A stretch of 64,000 nucleotides of DNA from Cryptomeria japonica (taxonomy: Eukaryota; Streptophyta; Pinopsida; Cupressales; Cupressaceae). The first letter of the stretch is position 1, and each line of letters begins with the position of its first letter. Shown here piece by piece: positions 45,109 to 56,104 of the stretch. A program made the position numbers and the translations under genes. The stretch lies in assembly GCF_030272615.1 (NCBI RefSeq), contig NC_081407.1:136588897-136652896 (forward strand), written 5' to 3'. Below the pieces are notes generated by a model that was not told the origin of the DNA, searched no databases, and saw only the letters and a program-made list of their open reading frames with translations.

Positions 45109-48080
45109 GGGAGGAATAGGAGGGAATCAGAATTTGAGAACAACAGTAATGCCATCTGATTTTATGTACATGGCTATGCAGATACAACATCTGGACTTTA
45201 CAATAGTTTTTGACTTTGCCCCTTATATTGAGGAGAAGATGCATGAGGGGTTATTAGACATTAAGAATCAAGTTATCGATGTTCAATTCTCCTAGTATTC
45301 TTTACTCATGCATATGTTCCTTTCAAGGAATGGAGAATATTTTGAGGGTACCATGAACCTTAGAAGGACAATAGATAATCAGAAGATTCCAATACAACTC
45401 TGGAGTACAGACATGTCATGGGATAGACAAGAGACGAGCTATATAATATTTGATAACAACTTTGCCTCTAGGTTAAGACAAAGTTTGAAAGTGAATCCAC
45501 CAAGGATTCCTAAGTAATTGCATGATTTTGTGAGACCCAAGGAAAGGGTGCCTCTTGCCAGAATTGAACTTACTTGGGGGGATTTTATCCCATACTTTGT
45601 AAGTACTCTAATCAGAATCTATGGATTTTCTGGACAACCTCATGTACTGCCTTTCAATATTCCTCTGAGAATGGGTTTTGCTGAGGTGATGTGTCAAATT
45701 GGATGTATTCAGGATAAAGATTTAAAAGGAAAAGGAAAAGGGACATTCTTCCTGGATTACACCATTATCCCTTACTTTGTGATTATAAAGGGAGGACATG
45801 AGAACTTTGACAAATTCTTTTCTCCATACTATTTGTGGGTAAGTGTAGCTAGAAACAATGATCCTGAGGGTTTTTACAACAATTTTAGAAGGAGAATAAA
45901 AGGATCTTTGTTGCCCCATGTGCATAATTTTCCTAAGGACTTAATCAGGAATGAATTTGACCTCATGATGTAGGAATGGAGAAAAGAGAAGTGGATAATT
46001 TTTAGAAAATTATGGGATGCTATTCAGAAGATGGATCCAAAATATGATCCATTAAAAGGGTTTTCCCCATTCCATGCCAATATTGAATTTGTTATGAAAA
46101 ATTTTGATGACTTAACAAAGGTCTTAAGAGAGAAGCTAGCTAGACTTGAAGAAGTTCATGGCCGGTGGCAATTAAGCTCACAACCTCTTGTATCCTAGAA
46201 AGCAAGTGGTGTGATAGTGGAGAGGCTTGTTCAGGAATCTCCACACAAAAGAGTTGGAGTGTGATACTGGGAGTTTGATAAGGATAAATGGTAAGAAGAT
46301 GATGAGTTCAGAGCCTTTCCCCAAGATACAAACTAAGCCTCTTCAAGGAGTCAGGATCATTGATCTTGAAGATGTAGACATAAGTCCCACTCCATCAGCT
46401 ATATCTTTTCCACCAGCCAGGCAAGATGAAGCTCGGGTGGAGGGAGATAGGTTTGTTGCAACAAGTGCAGAAATGCAGATGGGTATTCCTATATTGCCTC
46501 CTAATTTGGAGTTGGATCTTACTCCCTTGGATATCCAGGGTAAAGCTTTCAAAGATGCAAGAAAGGAGGCATGTGATAATTTCCTTGAGGATGATGCATT
46601 TGTAAGAAGCCCAACCTTTTTGCAGTTAGTATGGAAAAGAAAGGTCGAGGAATACAAAGGAAGGATTATAGAGAGGAAGGCCCAAAGGCTAGATAGATCA
46701 AACCAAGAAATCCAAGAGGAAGTAAAAAGTGAAATGAAGGAAGAGTTCAAGGAAATCACTACTGATGAGGGCAGGAAAATTATAAGTCAGGCTAGAGTCT
46801 TGATATTGCCAAAATGGGATATAGCAGATGCAGTGGCATTTTACACAATTAGGAAATAAAAGGAAGAAGAAGGAGGGTTAGCATTAAGAGGATCAGACTT
46901 TGCAAATGATTATGCAACCTTGGCTATATGGGCATTAGAGGAAGGACCTAGGAAGCCCGACATCAGTCTTGATTATAAAAAGAGAAGCTAATACATAAAG
47001 TGTAGAGGCTACAAAATTGAATGTTGATTTTGCTAAGCTGGCACATGAGAGTGCAAAAAAGGAAGCTTTAGAGAAGGCTACGCTGATGAAAAAATTTCAC
47101 AAGCTTTTTAGAAATTATAATGCATCTCCAAAAAGATGTGTGGAGTTGCAAATGAGAATGCAACTCCTTGAGCAAGGACAAATAAAGGTTTCCTATCTCA
47201 TACTTGCAGGACCGTCTAAGCCATAAACATCTAGGTCACCACCTATGATCCAAGGATGAGAAACAACTTAATTAAATACAAGTACTAATATCCCTGGCAT
47301 GGTATTAGTCTCATATGATGATGGTGATGAGCCTGATACTACTAGATCAACTGAACCAAATGAGTCTCAACTTTTGAAGATTGTTGAATTAGAAAATATA
47401 TTGAAAGAATTAGAAAAATAATCAGCTGAGGAGTGGAAGGATATACTTAGCTCTATGCTAACTCATTTAAATGAGAAAATTTAAAGCAGGTTAAACAATA
47501 TTCATGCCTTATATTCTTTACTTTTTTATTTTATTTAAAAGTTTAATGATGATAAAGAAGTGGCAATTCCCCTATTTACAAAGTGGATACAAAGGGAAAA
47601 TGAGATTAGAATGATGTCCATGGCCTCTAAATTTCATACTGAGAGACCACATGTACTCCAACAAAAATATTTGTTGGTGAAATCAATGCAGGAAGCTCAA
47701 ATTATGCCAGAAAATATAGAAAGAAAGATAAGGGAATTGATGAAGAGTTTTAGTGAATTAGAAAAAACACTTTTGCCAGATATTGAAGATAGAGAAGGGG
47801 CAATTAAGCTTTTGCATTCTTGGAAGGAAGAGGCAAAGAGAGTCATCAACACCTAGGTAGAAATGATTTGTGATGGGCTAAATATGGATATGTTGGAGGA
47901 TAGTATGGATAAAATAATTGCTATAGGGCTATTTTTTGAAACTTTTGAAAGAGAGGCAAACCAAGTAGTTGTTAAGTATATTTCATATAGCGTAAAAGCT
48001 GATGAAGTAATGAATTTCAATTGACCATCTGATGAGGATTATAGTGCATGGAGTGACATGCATTCGAATGATGAATAGAA
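45109..48080 (+). pseudogene. Module B: second, 5'-truncated copy of the unrecognised gene
   Basis: Homologous to module A in order: LLMHMFLSRNGEYF (45305), IQLWSTDMSWDRQE, FVRPKERVPLARIELTWGDF, IPLRMGFAEVMCQIGCIQD, VIIKGGHENFDKFFSPYY, FLQLVWKRKVEEYKGR, VLILPKWDIADAVAF (46797), a coiled-coil stretch (47035-47180) and a last part with FTKWIQRENEIRMMS (47573). The part matching the first 300 residues of module A is absent. Stops and frame changes are frequent. The two copies are clearly diverged at protein level, so they are either old duplicates or belong to two different element insertions. No known domain seen. Confidence 0.7.
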
Positions 48081-48553
48081 AGTTGTAAATAGTTTGCATG
48101 ACTATTTTTGTTTTCTAGTGGTAGATATTTTGGAACCCGTAAGATAGGATGGGGGGAATTTTCATCATGAGTTTTGAAGAAGGCGGCTATATATTTTGAT
48201 CCAATATAAGCAAGTTTTGAGGATGATTGTTTTGTATAAAAAAATGTGGTTATGCATAGTCATTCTTAGATGATAGGTGTCTCCTCTGGCCAAAAGCTTG
48301 TGTTCTCCCTTGTTTTTTATAAAAGGAAATTCAGGGCTATGAGATGGGATTCGGAATTTTGGTCCCTTATGTGTTCTGAATTTCTATTTCCAAATAGAAA
48401 AGTTTAGGTGAAACAAAAGGATTGTAAAAGATCATTGTATAGAGCAAAAAAAAAAGAAAAGAGTCTTGTGTCTATGATTTTTGTAGGTTCTTGAAGGAGT
48501 TATGTATGGATTGTATTCTTATAGAGACATCAGAATTAATGAATAAATACATG
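48081..48553. other. 3' tail of module B
   Basis: Non-coding. It ends in an A-rich run (48451-48466) and aatgaataaata (48538-48549), which resembles a plant polyadenylation region; module A has a similar tail at 44330-44460. The LTR at 48554 follows without a polypurine tract. Confidence 0.5.
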
Positions 48554-50806
48554 TGTAGACACCTAAAAATGGTCAATGCTTGTGGAGTCATACTTTAACA
48601 TTGGCGCATTGCCTTATTTTAGGTTTTTGCATCGCATTAACATTTCTTCTATGTTGCATACTTGGTCTTTATCATTTGCGAGCATCGAGTCCTTCTTCTG
48701 CATTCCTCATTTTTATCGCTTTTGAATTAGGGTTTTGTCCTCTTATCAATCTTATCATTTTGAGATCGATTTGTCATCGATCCTTGTCCTTGTCAATCTT
48801 GTCGTTTTATGATCGATTCATCATCGATCCTTGTCCTCTTCAATCATGTCAATTGGCACATATCAATTTGGTCTCTTTATCAATATTGGTCCATTTGTCA
48901 ATCAATCTCAATTGTTTATCAATCAAATCAATTCAAAATCATGGTCGAATCGACATCAAATCAATTTTATATCAAGACCTAATTGTCGTCCTTGAATTTC
49001 TAATTTATCTTCTAGGGTTTTATGATTTATTCATTTAACCTTGTTTGTCATTTTCTCTCCATTTTCTCCCTCTAGGTTAAATAATTTATTTATTTATCCT
49101 AGGTCTTCATGTCACAATTAAATGTTTAATTTAATTGGCTAACTAATTATTCCTCTTTTTGTGAATTAATTAATAAATGACAAATTATTAATTGATTTAC
49201 CTAATTTCTCCTAACTCCTAATTTCCTAATTTTTCATTCCCTCTTTGTGAATTAATTAATAAATGAGAAATTATTAATTAATTCACTAAATTCCTAATTT
49301 CTTCATTTCTAATTCACTAATTTCCTAATTTCTTCATTTCTAATTTTCTAATTCCTAATTTCCACCTATTTTCTAATTTGTCAAATTCAATTTCCACCTA
49401 ATCAAATGTTTCTCTAGTTCTCCCTATTTTTGTGCTTCGGTGGAAGCATGAATTTCTCATGCGTCATACTTTTGGCATAGCAAGATGTCATAAGCTTCTA
49501 GTCCTCTAACCTTTGCATTGGCAATATGTCATAATTCATGACATAGAAGGTGTCATAACCTTCTTCCTTCAACTCAATTTTGCCATTTTGAAATCAATTG
49601 CCTCTAATATCAATTTCATGCTAATCTTGTCTTTTCTCCAATTTATATATAAATTGGATGAATTTCTTTAATCAAGACTAATCACTTTGTTGAATCACAT
49701 TATCCAACTAATCACTTTGTCTAATCACTTTGTCGAATCAATCACGCTTCGAGTATTCTTACGCTACTATCTTGTCTACTTGCTTTCATCTCATGTGTAT
49801 GCACTTGTAGGTGAGATCCACAAACAAAGCTATTTGAAGAAGAAAGAAGGACAATGGAGCCACATGAAGGAGACATTCAAGTCTGCATTTGGTTTGCTTA
49901 AGTTTTCAATCTTGAATATCTTGTTTTCATATCTCTATTGGATGTAATTAGGATTGATCATTGCATTTGAGCTTTTGTGATTGAGCGAATGACTAATATT
50001 GAATTGCTTGTGATGATTTCCAATTTCCTAGCTACAACATGATTCAAACCCATTTCTCTTTAGTGTATTGTTCTATCATGTTTTGAATGCATATTATTAA
50101 GGATTTTATGATTCATTGCACTATTGTGGTGTATGTAACCTTTTATTCACACTTTCGTCTGATAGGTCAATTAAATGCTTGAATGAAATTGCAAAGCGAT
50201 AGGGGTCTTTAGAAGGATTTTGATAAGTAGTTTTGGGTGGGGATTAAAAATACAATATATTGTAAGGCAATATTATCTGTGGTTATATGTTGTTAGATAA
50301 ATTTTGTTAGAAGTACAGTCTAATGCAGTATGAATTCATGTACCCAATGGAATAAGGCACTGATCATAGTTAAGTGAATGCCTGCTTATTTATTTACTGT
50401 TTGGAATCACCACTGGTTTTCTATAACTTGTTGAATATTAGAATATTTTCAATTTATATGAATGTTATCATATGTGTTAGTCATCTCATACTCTGAGCGG
50501 GTTGAGGATCACTAAGGAATTTGCCATGCCTGAGCATTCTCCCTTATTGTTGAGTCTTTATATGAAATTATTTTCTTTTTTCATGCATGATTTGTGAGTG
50601 TGGTGTAAAATCACAAATAAGCATGGGGATCACCCTCCCTAGTTTTGCAGAGCCTAAAGCATAGAAGGATCTCGCATCCTTGTCATTGTTGGTCCAAGTC
50701 TAATGAATATCAAATAGTTGGGAGTGGCTTTCCATAGATATTTTTAGGAGAAAATGACTTGGTCTTTGCCTTTGAGTGAGTGTAAACCCGTTTCTGGGCA
50801 CCAACA
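48554..50806 (+). repeat. LTR of family 2 gypsy element, about 2.25 kb
   Basis: Begins tgtagacacc and ends gggcaccaaca. A primer binding site follows five bases later and a family 2 gag after that, so it serves as a 5' LTR. A related partial copy lies at 3017-4620. No polypurine tract precedes it, so it does not look like the 3' LTR of the elements to its left. The long LTR suits a Tat-like element. Confidence 0.75.
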
Positions 50807-50811
50807 AAAAA

Positions 50812-50829
50812 TGGTGACTCTGCTAGGGA
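50812..50829 (+). promoter_or_regulatory. Primer binding site of family 2 gypsy element
   Basis: tggtgactctgctaggga stands five bases after the LTR end. It closely resembles the tggcgactctgctgggga type used by Ogre/Tat elements, attributed to tRNA-Arg. The tRNA assignment is from memory. Confidence 0.7.
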
Positions 50830-52853
50830 ATGAATGATAAAGAGTCTCTGGTTAAAGAGTTCTTGTTTAAAATATAGTAGAAGTTTTCATAGTATTTATA
50901 TGCTTTGATGGTTGAGCCTACAGTTCTTTATTTTGTTTCATGTTTTCCTATGAAAAGGGTGTTGTACATTTTTGTGAGAAAGATATTCCGATTTATGAAC
51001 AAGGTTCACAAATTTCTTTCAAAAAGTATCAAACAGTATATTATTTGATATCCCAAAGTAATTTGGGTGGCAAATCTGAGGTTTTTATGCCAATGTGTAT
51101 ATCTTTGAATAGTTCTAACAAATTTTTGAAGGACTTTGCTACTATGATTAAAGCAAAGAACACCAAAGGTTACATGAAGTTGCACCCTGAAGAAAACCTG
51201 GAATATTTTTAGGGAGCTTCACAAAGACAAGGAATAAGAAGAAATGCAGATACAAGCATTGCTCCCTCATCATGGAAGCCCAAGCATAAGAATGCAAGTA
51301 AGTCATAGTTAAACTCTATTCCTAAGGTTCATGCATCATCTTCAAAAAGTTCTGAATCAGATAGTTTAGCAATTTTCAATTATTTATTTGATACACCTAT
51401 ACAAGAAGAAATGCAACCACAAAGGAAAGAATGCATTCAAGTTCAATATTCAAAGAAGGCAAGAGGTTAGAGTAGAAGTAGAAGTCATCAAAGTGAGAAT
51501 ACCATTGGTGTACCTCCTCCTCTAGGTCTCATAACAAATTTTTCTCATAGTTATGAATCAGTACGAGAACAAAATGATGTGAACTTGATTAACCTAGATG
51601 ACACTTCTGGATCTGAAATAACTTTGCCAGATCTAGAAGAAGTTTTTGGAGATATAGATACATTGAGAAGAGAACTCCAGGAATAGATAGATATCATAAG
51701 AGAGAAAAGGAAAAAGAATCTGAGGTTATTAGAGTTGTGATAGAAAGAGATGGTCTGATGAGATAGTTAGCAACACTAAAAGCCTTAGTGCAAGAAGATG
51801 ATAAGCCTAGTGTTGAGGGCCCTATTCTAAGGGAGATTGTAGATAAGAAATCTAAAAAATATCATCAGGGAAAAAGATAAGGATAATATGGATAACAAGA
51901 AGTTATTTGATCTTAGGCAGCCAAATATTCAGATTCCTAGATTAGACATGGATAAGGCAAAATAGAAAGTGTGTGTTGTTAAGATAGATGATAGGAAGTC
52001 TTTGACTATCCCAGATTTAAGACTAAAGTTATCCCAAGTTGGCATTGACCTAGAAACAGCCATGATAGAAAATGAAAGTTTTAAAAAACATTTGAAGAGA
52101 GTTGAAATGGAAGCCTCAAATGCAAAGATGAAAAGGAAAATTGATTTCCTTAAGTTGTCAACTTTGAGTAGTGCTTCACTCATTGCCAGTCTGTCCAAAA
52201 CTCAAACTATTTTTGGTACAGTGACAAATGTCATTACAAGTGTTCCATCTTAAAATGACCAAAATACTCAGAACACTGGGATTCCACTTATCAGATAGAA
52301 AAGTCAGGGAACCACTCAAAATAGTAGTCATCCCAAATATCCTAAAGATCTTAACACAGCTGTAGGGGTTAACGTTAGAATAGATGCTAGTACAATTAAT
52401 ACTACAACAAGTTTGCAGGATGAGCTGTAGCAGGGCAATTTTAAAGAAGACCTATCCATCTAGAGAGGTATAGGCAATTACATTTTCATGGGATCCCAGG
52501 ATATCACAATGTTATCCCAAATGACTTAAGGGATAAATTTAGTAAATTCGTAGGTAATAATGCTATAACTGGAAAACAACACCTAAGAGAATTCACTGAT
52601 AAGTTGAATGACTATGAGGTGGAGCATGAAGATGTGGTTATGAAGTTATTTGTACAATTTCTAACAAGGGATTGCCAGTTGCAAGTATCAGTTCCTGGGA
52701 GGAATTGTAAAGTTTTTTCAATGAGCAGTATGGTGACAAAACAAACCCTAGTTTCTTGTTAAACAAGTTTAATAACATCAAGAAGTCATTGAATGAGGAT
52801 GTGTCTGATTTCAATATCAGATTTCAAAAAGCTATGCATAGGTTGTTTCAACT
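50830..52853 (+). pseudogene. Gag region of family 2, copy 2, cut by copia insertion
   Basis: A short frame at 50940-51212 (MFSYEKGVVHFCEKDIPIYE) of unknown role comes first. Then gag follows copy 1 closely from 51488 (SENTIGVPPPLGL, SGSEITLPDLEEVFGDIDTL, the coiled coil VGIDLETAMIENESFKKHLK, SDFNIRFQKAMHRLFQ). Copy 1 shows that the capsid core should continue, but the copia LTR starts at 52854 within it. A deletion near 52665 has removed the codons for DARDWY, and several stops are present. Because this copy keeps sequence upstream of 51488, it shows what copy 1 at 29431 has lost. Confidence 0.8.
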
Positions 52854-53301
52854 TGTAGGATTTTGCCAAGATCAAAGGCACAATGAAAAGCATAAAAGAG
52901 ACAATAGAATGACAAGAACAAACTATATTCTCATCAATATGCAAAATGATCAACTGGATTAACCAATACAATGAATATAGGCCTACTTATATAGGCAAAG
53001 CCATATGGATGTATGAGCACACAAATATGACATGTGGCTCAATGAGAAACAAGGGTAGGTAAGAAATACTAGCGGTAGGTAGGAGAAATAATATAATATT
53101 CCACAAGAGGTGGATGACCCACCGAATGTGGAGTGTAACAGCAAAATAAGACCACAAAAGGTGAAATTTCTCCTACAAGCTCTATCCCTATGTGCACACT
53201 TCCCTAAGTGTCTCAAATCCAAACTACAAAGAGATGTATTATCCTAAGTTAACTTAAGTAAGTGTAATAATATCCAAAATGAATATTTATTTACACCAAC
53301 A
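52854..53301 (-). repeat. 3' LTR of copia element 2, 448 bp
   Basis: On the minus strand it starts tgttggtgtaaataaat and ends gcaaaatcctaca. The polypurine tract lies directly upstream of it. The partner LTR is not in the window. Confidence 0.8.
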
Positions 53302-53312
53302 CCCCCCCTTAA
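53302..53312 (-). promoter_or_regulatory. Polypurine tract of copia element 2
   Basis: On the minus strand taaggggggg directly precedes the LTR start tgttgg, as in copia element 1. Confidence 0.8.
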
Positions 53313-53669
53313 GTGCAACTTAGGGGAATGAAGACTCAAGTCAACAATGCAAGATGGGTCCTGGCTACTAGGCCATGATAGCTACCCATGTACAATATGC
53401 AAATGCAAGCAAAACTATGCAATGCAATCTCTCACAAACGGAGAAAGGGAGAAAACCCAGTGGGAAAAAACTCCCCCCCAAAAGAGAGATGAATGTACAA
53501 AAGACTCTCAAAGAAGAAGGACAAAACCTCAAAGAGGAAAAAGTCCCCCCCATAAGAGAGGAAGGAGAAGTCAGCTGACCCCCCCTAAAGACACATCCCG
53601 CACCCCCAAGAGAGCTCATAACTACTGGAGCTTACTCTCGGTGAAAGGTTTGGTGAATATGTCAGCAAC
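53313..53669 (-). other. 3' UTR of copia element 2 with repeated G-tracts
   Basis: On the minus strand there are further tracts of 6-8 G (near 53583, 53545 and 53475), preceded by T-rich sequence as in copia element 1. No real reading frame. Confidence 0.65.
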
Positions 53670-54102
53670 CTACTCTGCTATAGGACAATACTGCAAATCA
53701 ATGACCTGCTCCTGGATGAGCTCTCGGATATAGTGCATATGAATCTCGATGTGCTTGGTCCACTGGTGCTGGACAGGTTTTTCGAGATCGCAATAGCACT
53801 CTGATTGTCGCAATGTAGAACTGTCGGCCATGGAGTGGTGAATCCAAACTCTATGAGAATCTGTTGGAACCAAATGGTCTTAGTCGTTGCATTAATAGTG
53901 CATCGATACTTAGCCTCAGTCAAAGAGAGAGCAATAGCATGTTGCTTCTTGCTCTGCCAACAAATGGGGCCCGAACCAAGGTGAAAACTGTAACTAGAAG
54001 TAGACTTACGATCATCTAGATCACCAGCCCAATCGGAGTCTGTGTAATCAACCAAGTGAAGTTTGATGCCTACTACATAGTGAATCCCATAGTGATGTGT
54101 AC
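53670..54102 (-). pseudogene. RNase H of copia element 2, with frameshift
   Basis: On the minus strand: VDYTDSDWAGDLDDRKSTSS from 54052, then ICWQSKKQHAIALSLTEAKY and VLHCDNQSAIAISKN. A one-base change near 53780 moves the rest (WTKHIEIHMHYIRELIQE, then LQYCPIAE) to another frame. Asp and Glu motifs match those of copia element 1 (22341 end). Its N-terminal side is cut by the insertion at 54103. Confidence 0.85.
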
Positions 54103-54107
54103 CTTGG
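54103..54107. repeat. Target-site duplication cttgg, left copy
   Basis: cttgg directly precedes the LTR start at 54108 and recurs at 61917-61921. Confidence 0.95.
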
Positions 54108-55364
54108 TGTAAAGCGGAAAAAATCGTGATCGAACCCTAGTTGCTCTCCCATCTTTCAACTCCAAGGAGAGAGAAGGGAGGTTCGCTAGGATTTGATGGT
54201 TTTCACTTAGGGGGGAGACTTTACATTCAAAAGAGGGGTTGAAACCCACAAGATCCAATCCCACGCAATGCAAGATTGGATGCTAAATGAATTTCAAGGG
54301 TTAAGAAAGCAAGGCTACCCTCTTTTGTAAAGAATGTGCATAGAGGAATTGAGCTAGGAATGCATAGAAAGTGACAAAGATTCGCTTTATAAACTGAGAT
54401 AGGAATATAGTATGAAGCTGCAGACCTGGAATTAGCAGTAAAATGTCGATACGGTGCTGTCCTGCAAATTTGAGCAAAAGTTGTCGGGACGATGGCGCCC
54501 GGCGCCACGGTCCTCCGAAAAATCCGCGAAATGAAGGGGCACCTGTTCGTCTCTGCACAAGGATTCCAGATCTTCAATCTCAGCCGCGTACCTGCAACCT
54601 ACACACAGAAAAGCGAAGACGATTGGGGGGTTAGGGATTAGGGGTTTGCCTTTAGGTCAAACCCCGGTTTTGGAATTAACCAAGAAATGAGCAAGAGCTG
54701 TAAATGTAAATGACTGTAAAACAAGTACTAATACCTTGTTCTAAGGATGTTTGTATCCTTATGTGAGAAGGTTTAGATGTTGTATGTTGTATGTTGTAGT
54801 AGTATGTAGTAAGTGATCTCCTCTTCAATGGTTGAATCCTTGTCTTGAATGCAACACTTAGCCTTGAATGGAGACTTAGAAGGAATGCTTGAATGCTTGA
54901 ATGCTTGAGTATAGTTTCCACGCTTTGTACACATATCTTTTTCATCATATCGAATGAAAGAGGAAAATGTAGTTTATATACTTGTCATTTAGGGCTGATA
55001 GACTGATTTTCCCGACCTTAGGCCGACCAGGAAATGATAATTTCCAAATTGCAAACAAAAAGACCCGAGACCCCTTAGGAGACCGGGCCCAAAATAGGAC
55101 CCAGGGACCAGGGCGCTGGGCGCCATGGTCCTGGGGACCAGGGCACTGGGCGCCCTGGTCCTGAGGGACCAGGGCACTGGGAGCTCTGGTCCCACCTACC
55201 GGGACATCACGGTGCAAGGAGGTTCAGGCCAGGGTACTTGAAAAATGCAGTTTTTGGTGTCGTGAGCAAGTTTCGGGGTCTCCATTCAGGTTGCGTGTTG
55301 CGTCGCCATCGTGAAGACCGAAATGCAGTCAAAATTGCAAGTGTCGCAATTTTGGGACGCTACA
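54108..55364 (-). repeat. 3' LTR of gag-protease element, 1257 bp
   Basis: Plus-strand edges are tgtaaagcgg and gggacgctaca. It is 44 bp longer than its partner, mainly through extra copies of a GC-rich unit at 55097-55195. Confidence 0.93.
55097..55195. repeat. GC-rich hairpin repeats inside LTR
   Basis: Units of about 30 bp built on gggaccagggcgctgggc then gccatggtcc. ggaccagggcgc pairs with gcgccatggtcc with one mismatch, so each unit can fold on itself. Three to four units here, about two in the partner LTR at 61697-61745. Confidence 0.8.
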
Positions 55365-55387
55365 TTTAGCCCCCACTTTAGCGGGAG
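55365..55387 (-). promoter_or_regulatory. Polypurine tract of gag-protease element
   Basis: On the minus strand aaagtgggggctaaa directly precedes the LTR start tgtagcgtcc. Confidence 0.8.
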
Positions 55388-56104
55388 TATGTATGCTCAT
55401 ACTTCCGGTAAAGTACAAGGAAACAACATTGAAAAACTTTCACCGCGTCAAGGAGGCAAGACACACCAAGCCCCCAGTGGACTAAGGATCTTACGACTTT
55501 GATTGACAAAGTAAAAGGGAGGATCACAAGGGAGAACCATGACTGTCAGTAGTAAGGTTCCCTCACTATGAGTCATGCAAGAAAGATATCAAGAATTTTC
55601 AAGGAAAAGCTAAATTTGCCAAGAAATTCTCAAGTATCTTGAAAAGATATGAACGGGATGTATGCCCCCCTACGTTAAAGCGATCGCACACGCCTCACCG
55701 GGGGTGATTGTTTTAACGCAGTGATACACATAAGAAGGGAAAGGAAAGGAGCACGTTATCGCAAGGATTTAGCCCCCAAGTGTGAGATAAGCCCAAGGAT
55801 AATAGACACAAAACACAAAGCACGAGGTGACTTCGCTTTCCTTGGGGTCAGTATGCTGTATGATAAGTCATGTATATATCATATGTATGTATGCATAATT
55901 GTTCTTCATTCCCCAATCAAGGAAGGTCACCTAGAAGAAGGGAACACATGTGTCTTTTGAGTCAACATGAGAGAGATCGAGAAATCTCAATGCTTTGCAT
56001 CGTCCTCAAGTAGACAACACTAAGGACAACAAATAGAAGAATGAGAATAACATATAGAAGAAGTAACACAAGAGAGGAGGAGAGAATCTGCTATGCTAAT
56101 GTAA
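55388..56104 (-). other. 3' non-coding part of gag-protease element
   Basis: No domain in any frame. This is where an autonomous element would have its polymerase genes; nothing recognisable of RT, RNase H or integrase remains. Confidence 0.7.

Noticed and set aside
48554-50806. Shared LTR of two tandem family 2 elements
   Set aside because: There is a primer binding site on its right but no polypurine tract on its left, so only its role as a 5' LTR is supported.
54945-55217. Gly/Pro-rich short frames inside the LTR of the gag-only element
   Set aside because: They are translations of the GC-rich hairpin repeat; unit number changes between the LTRs and no other coding evidence exists.
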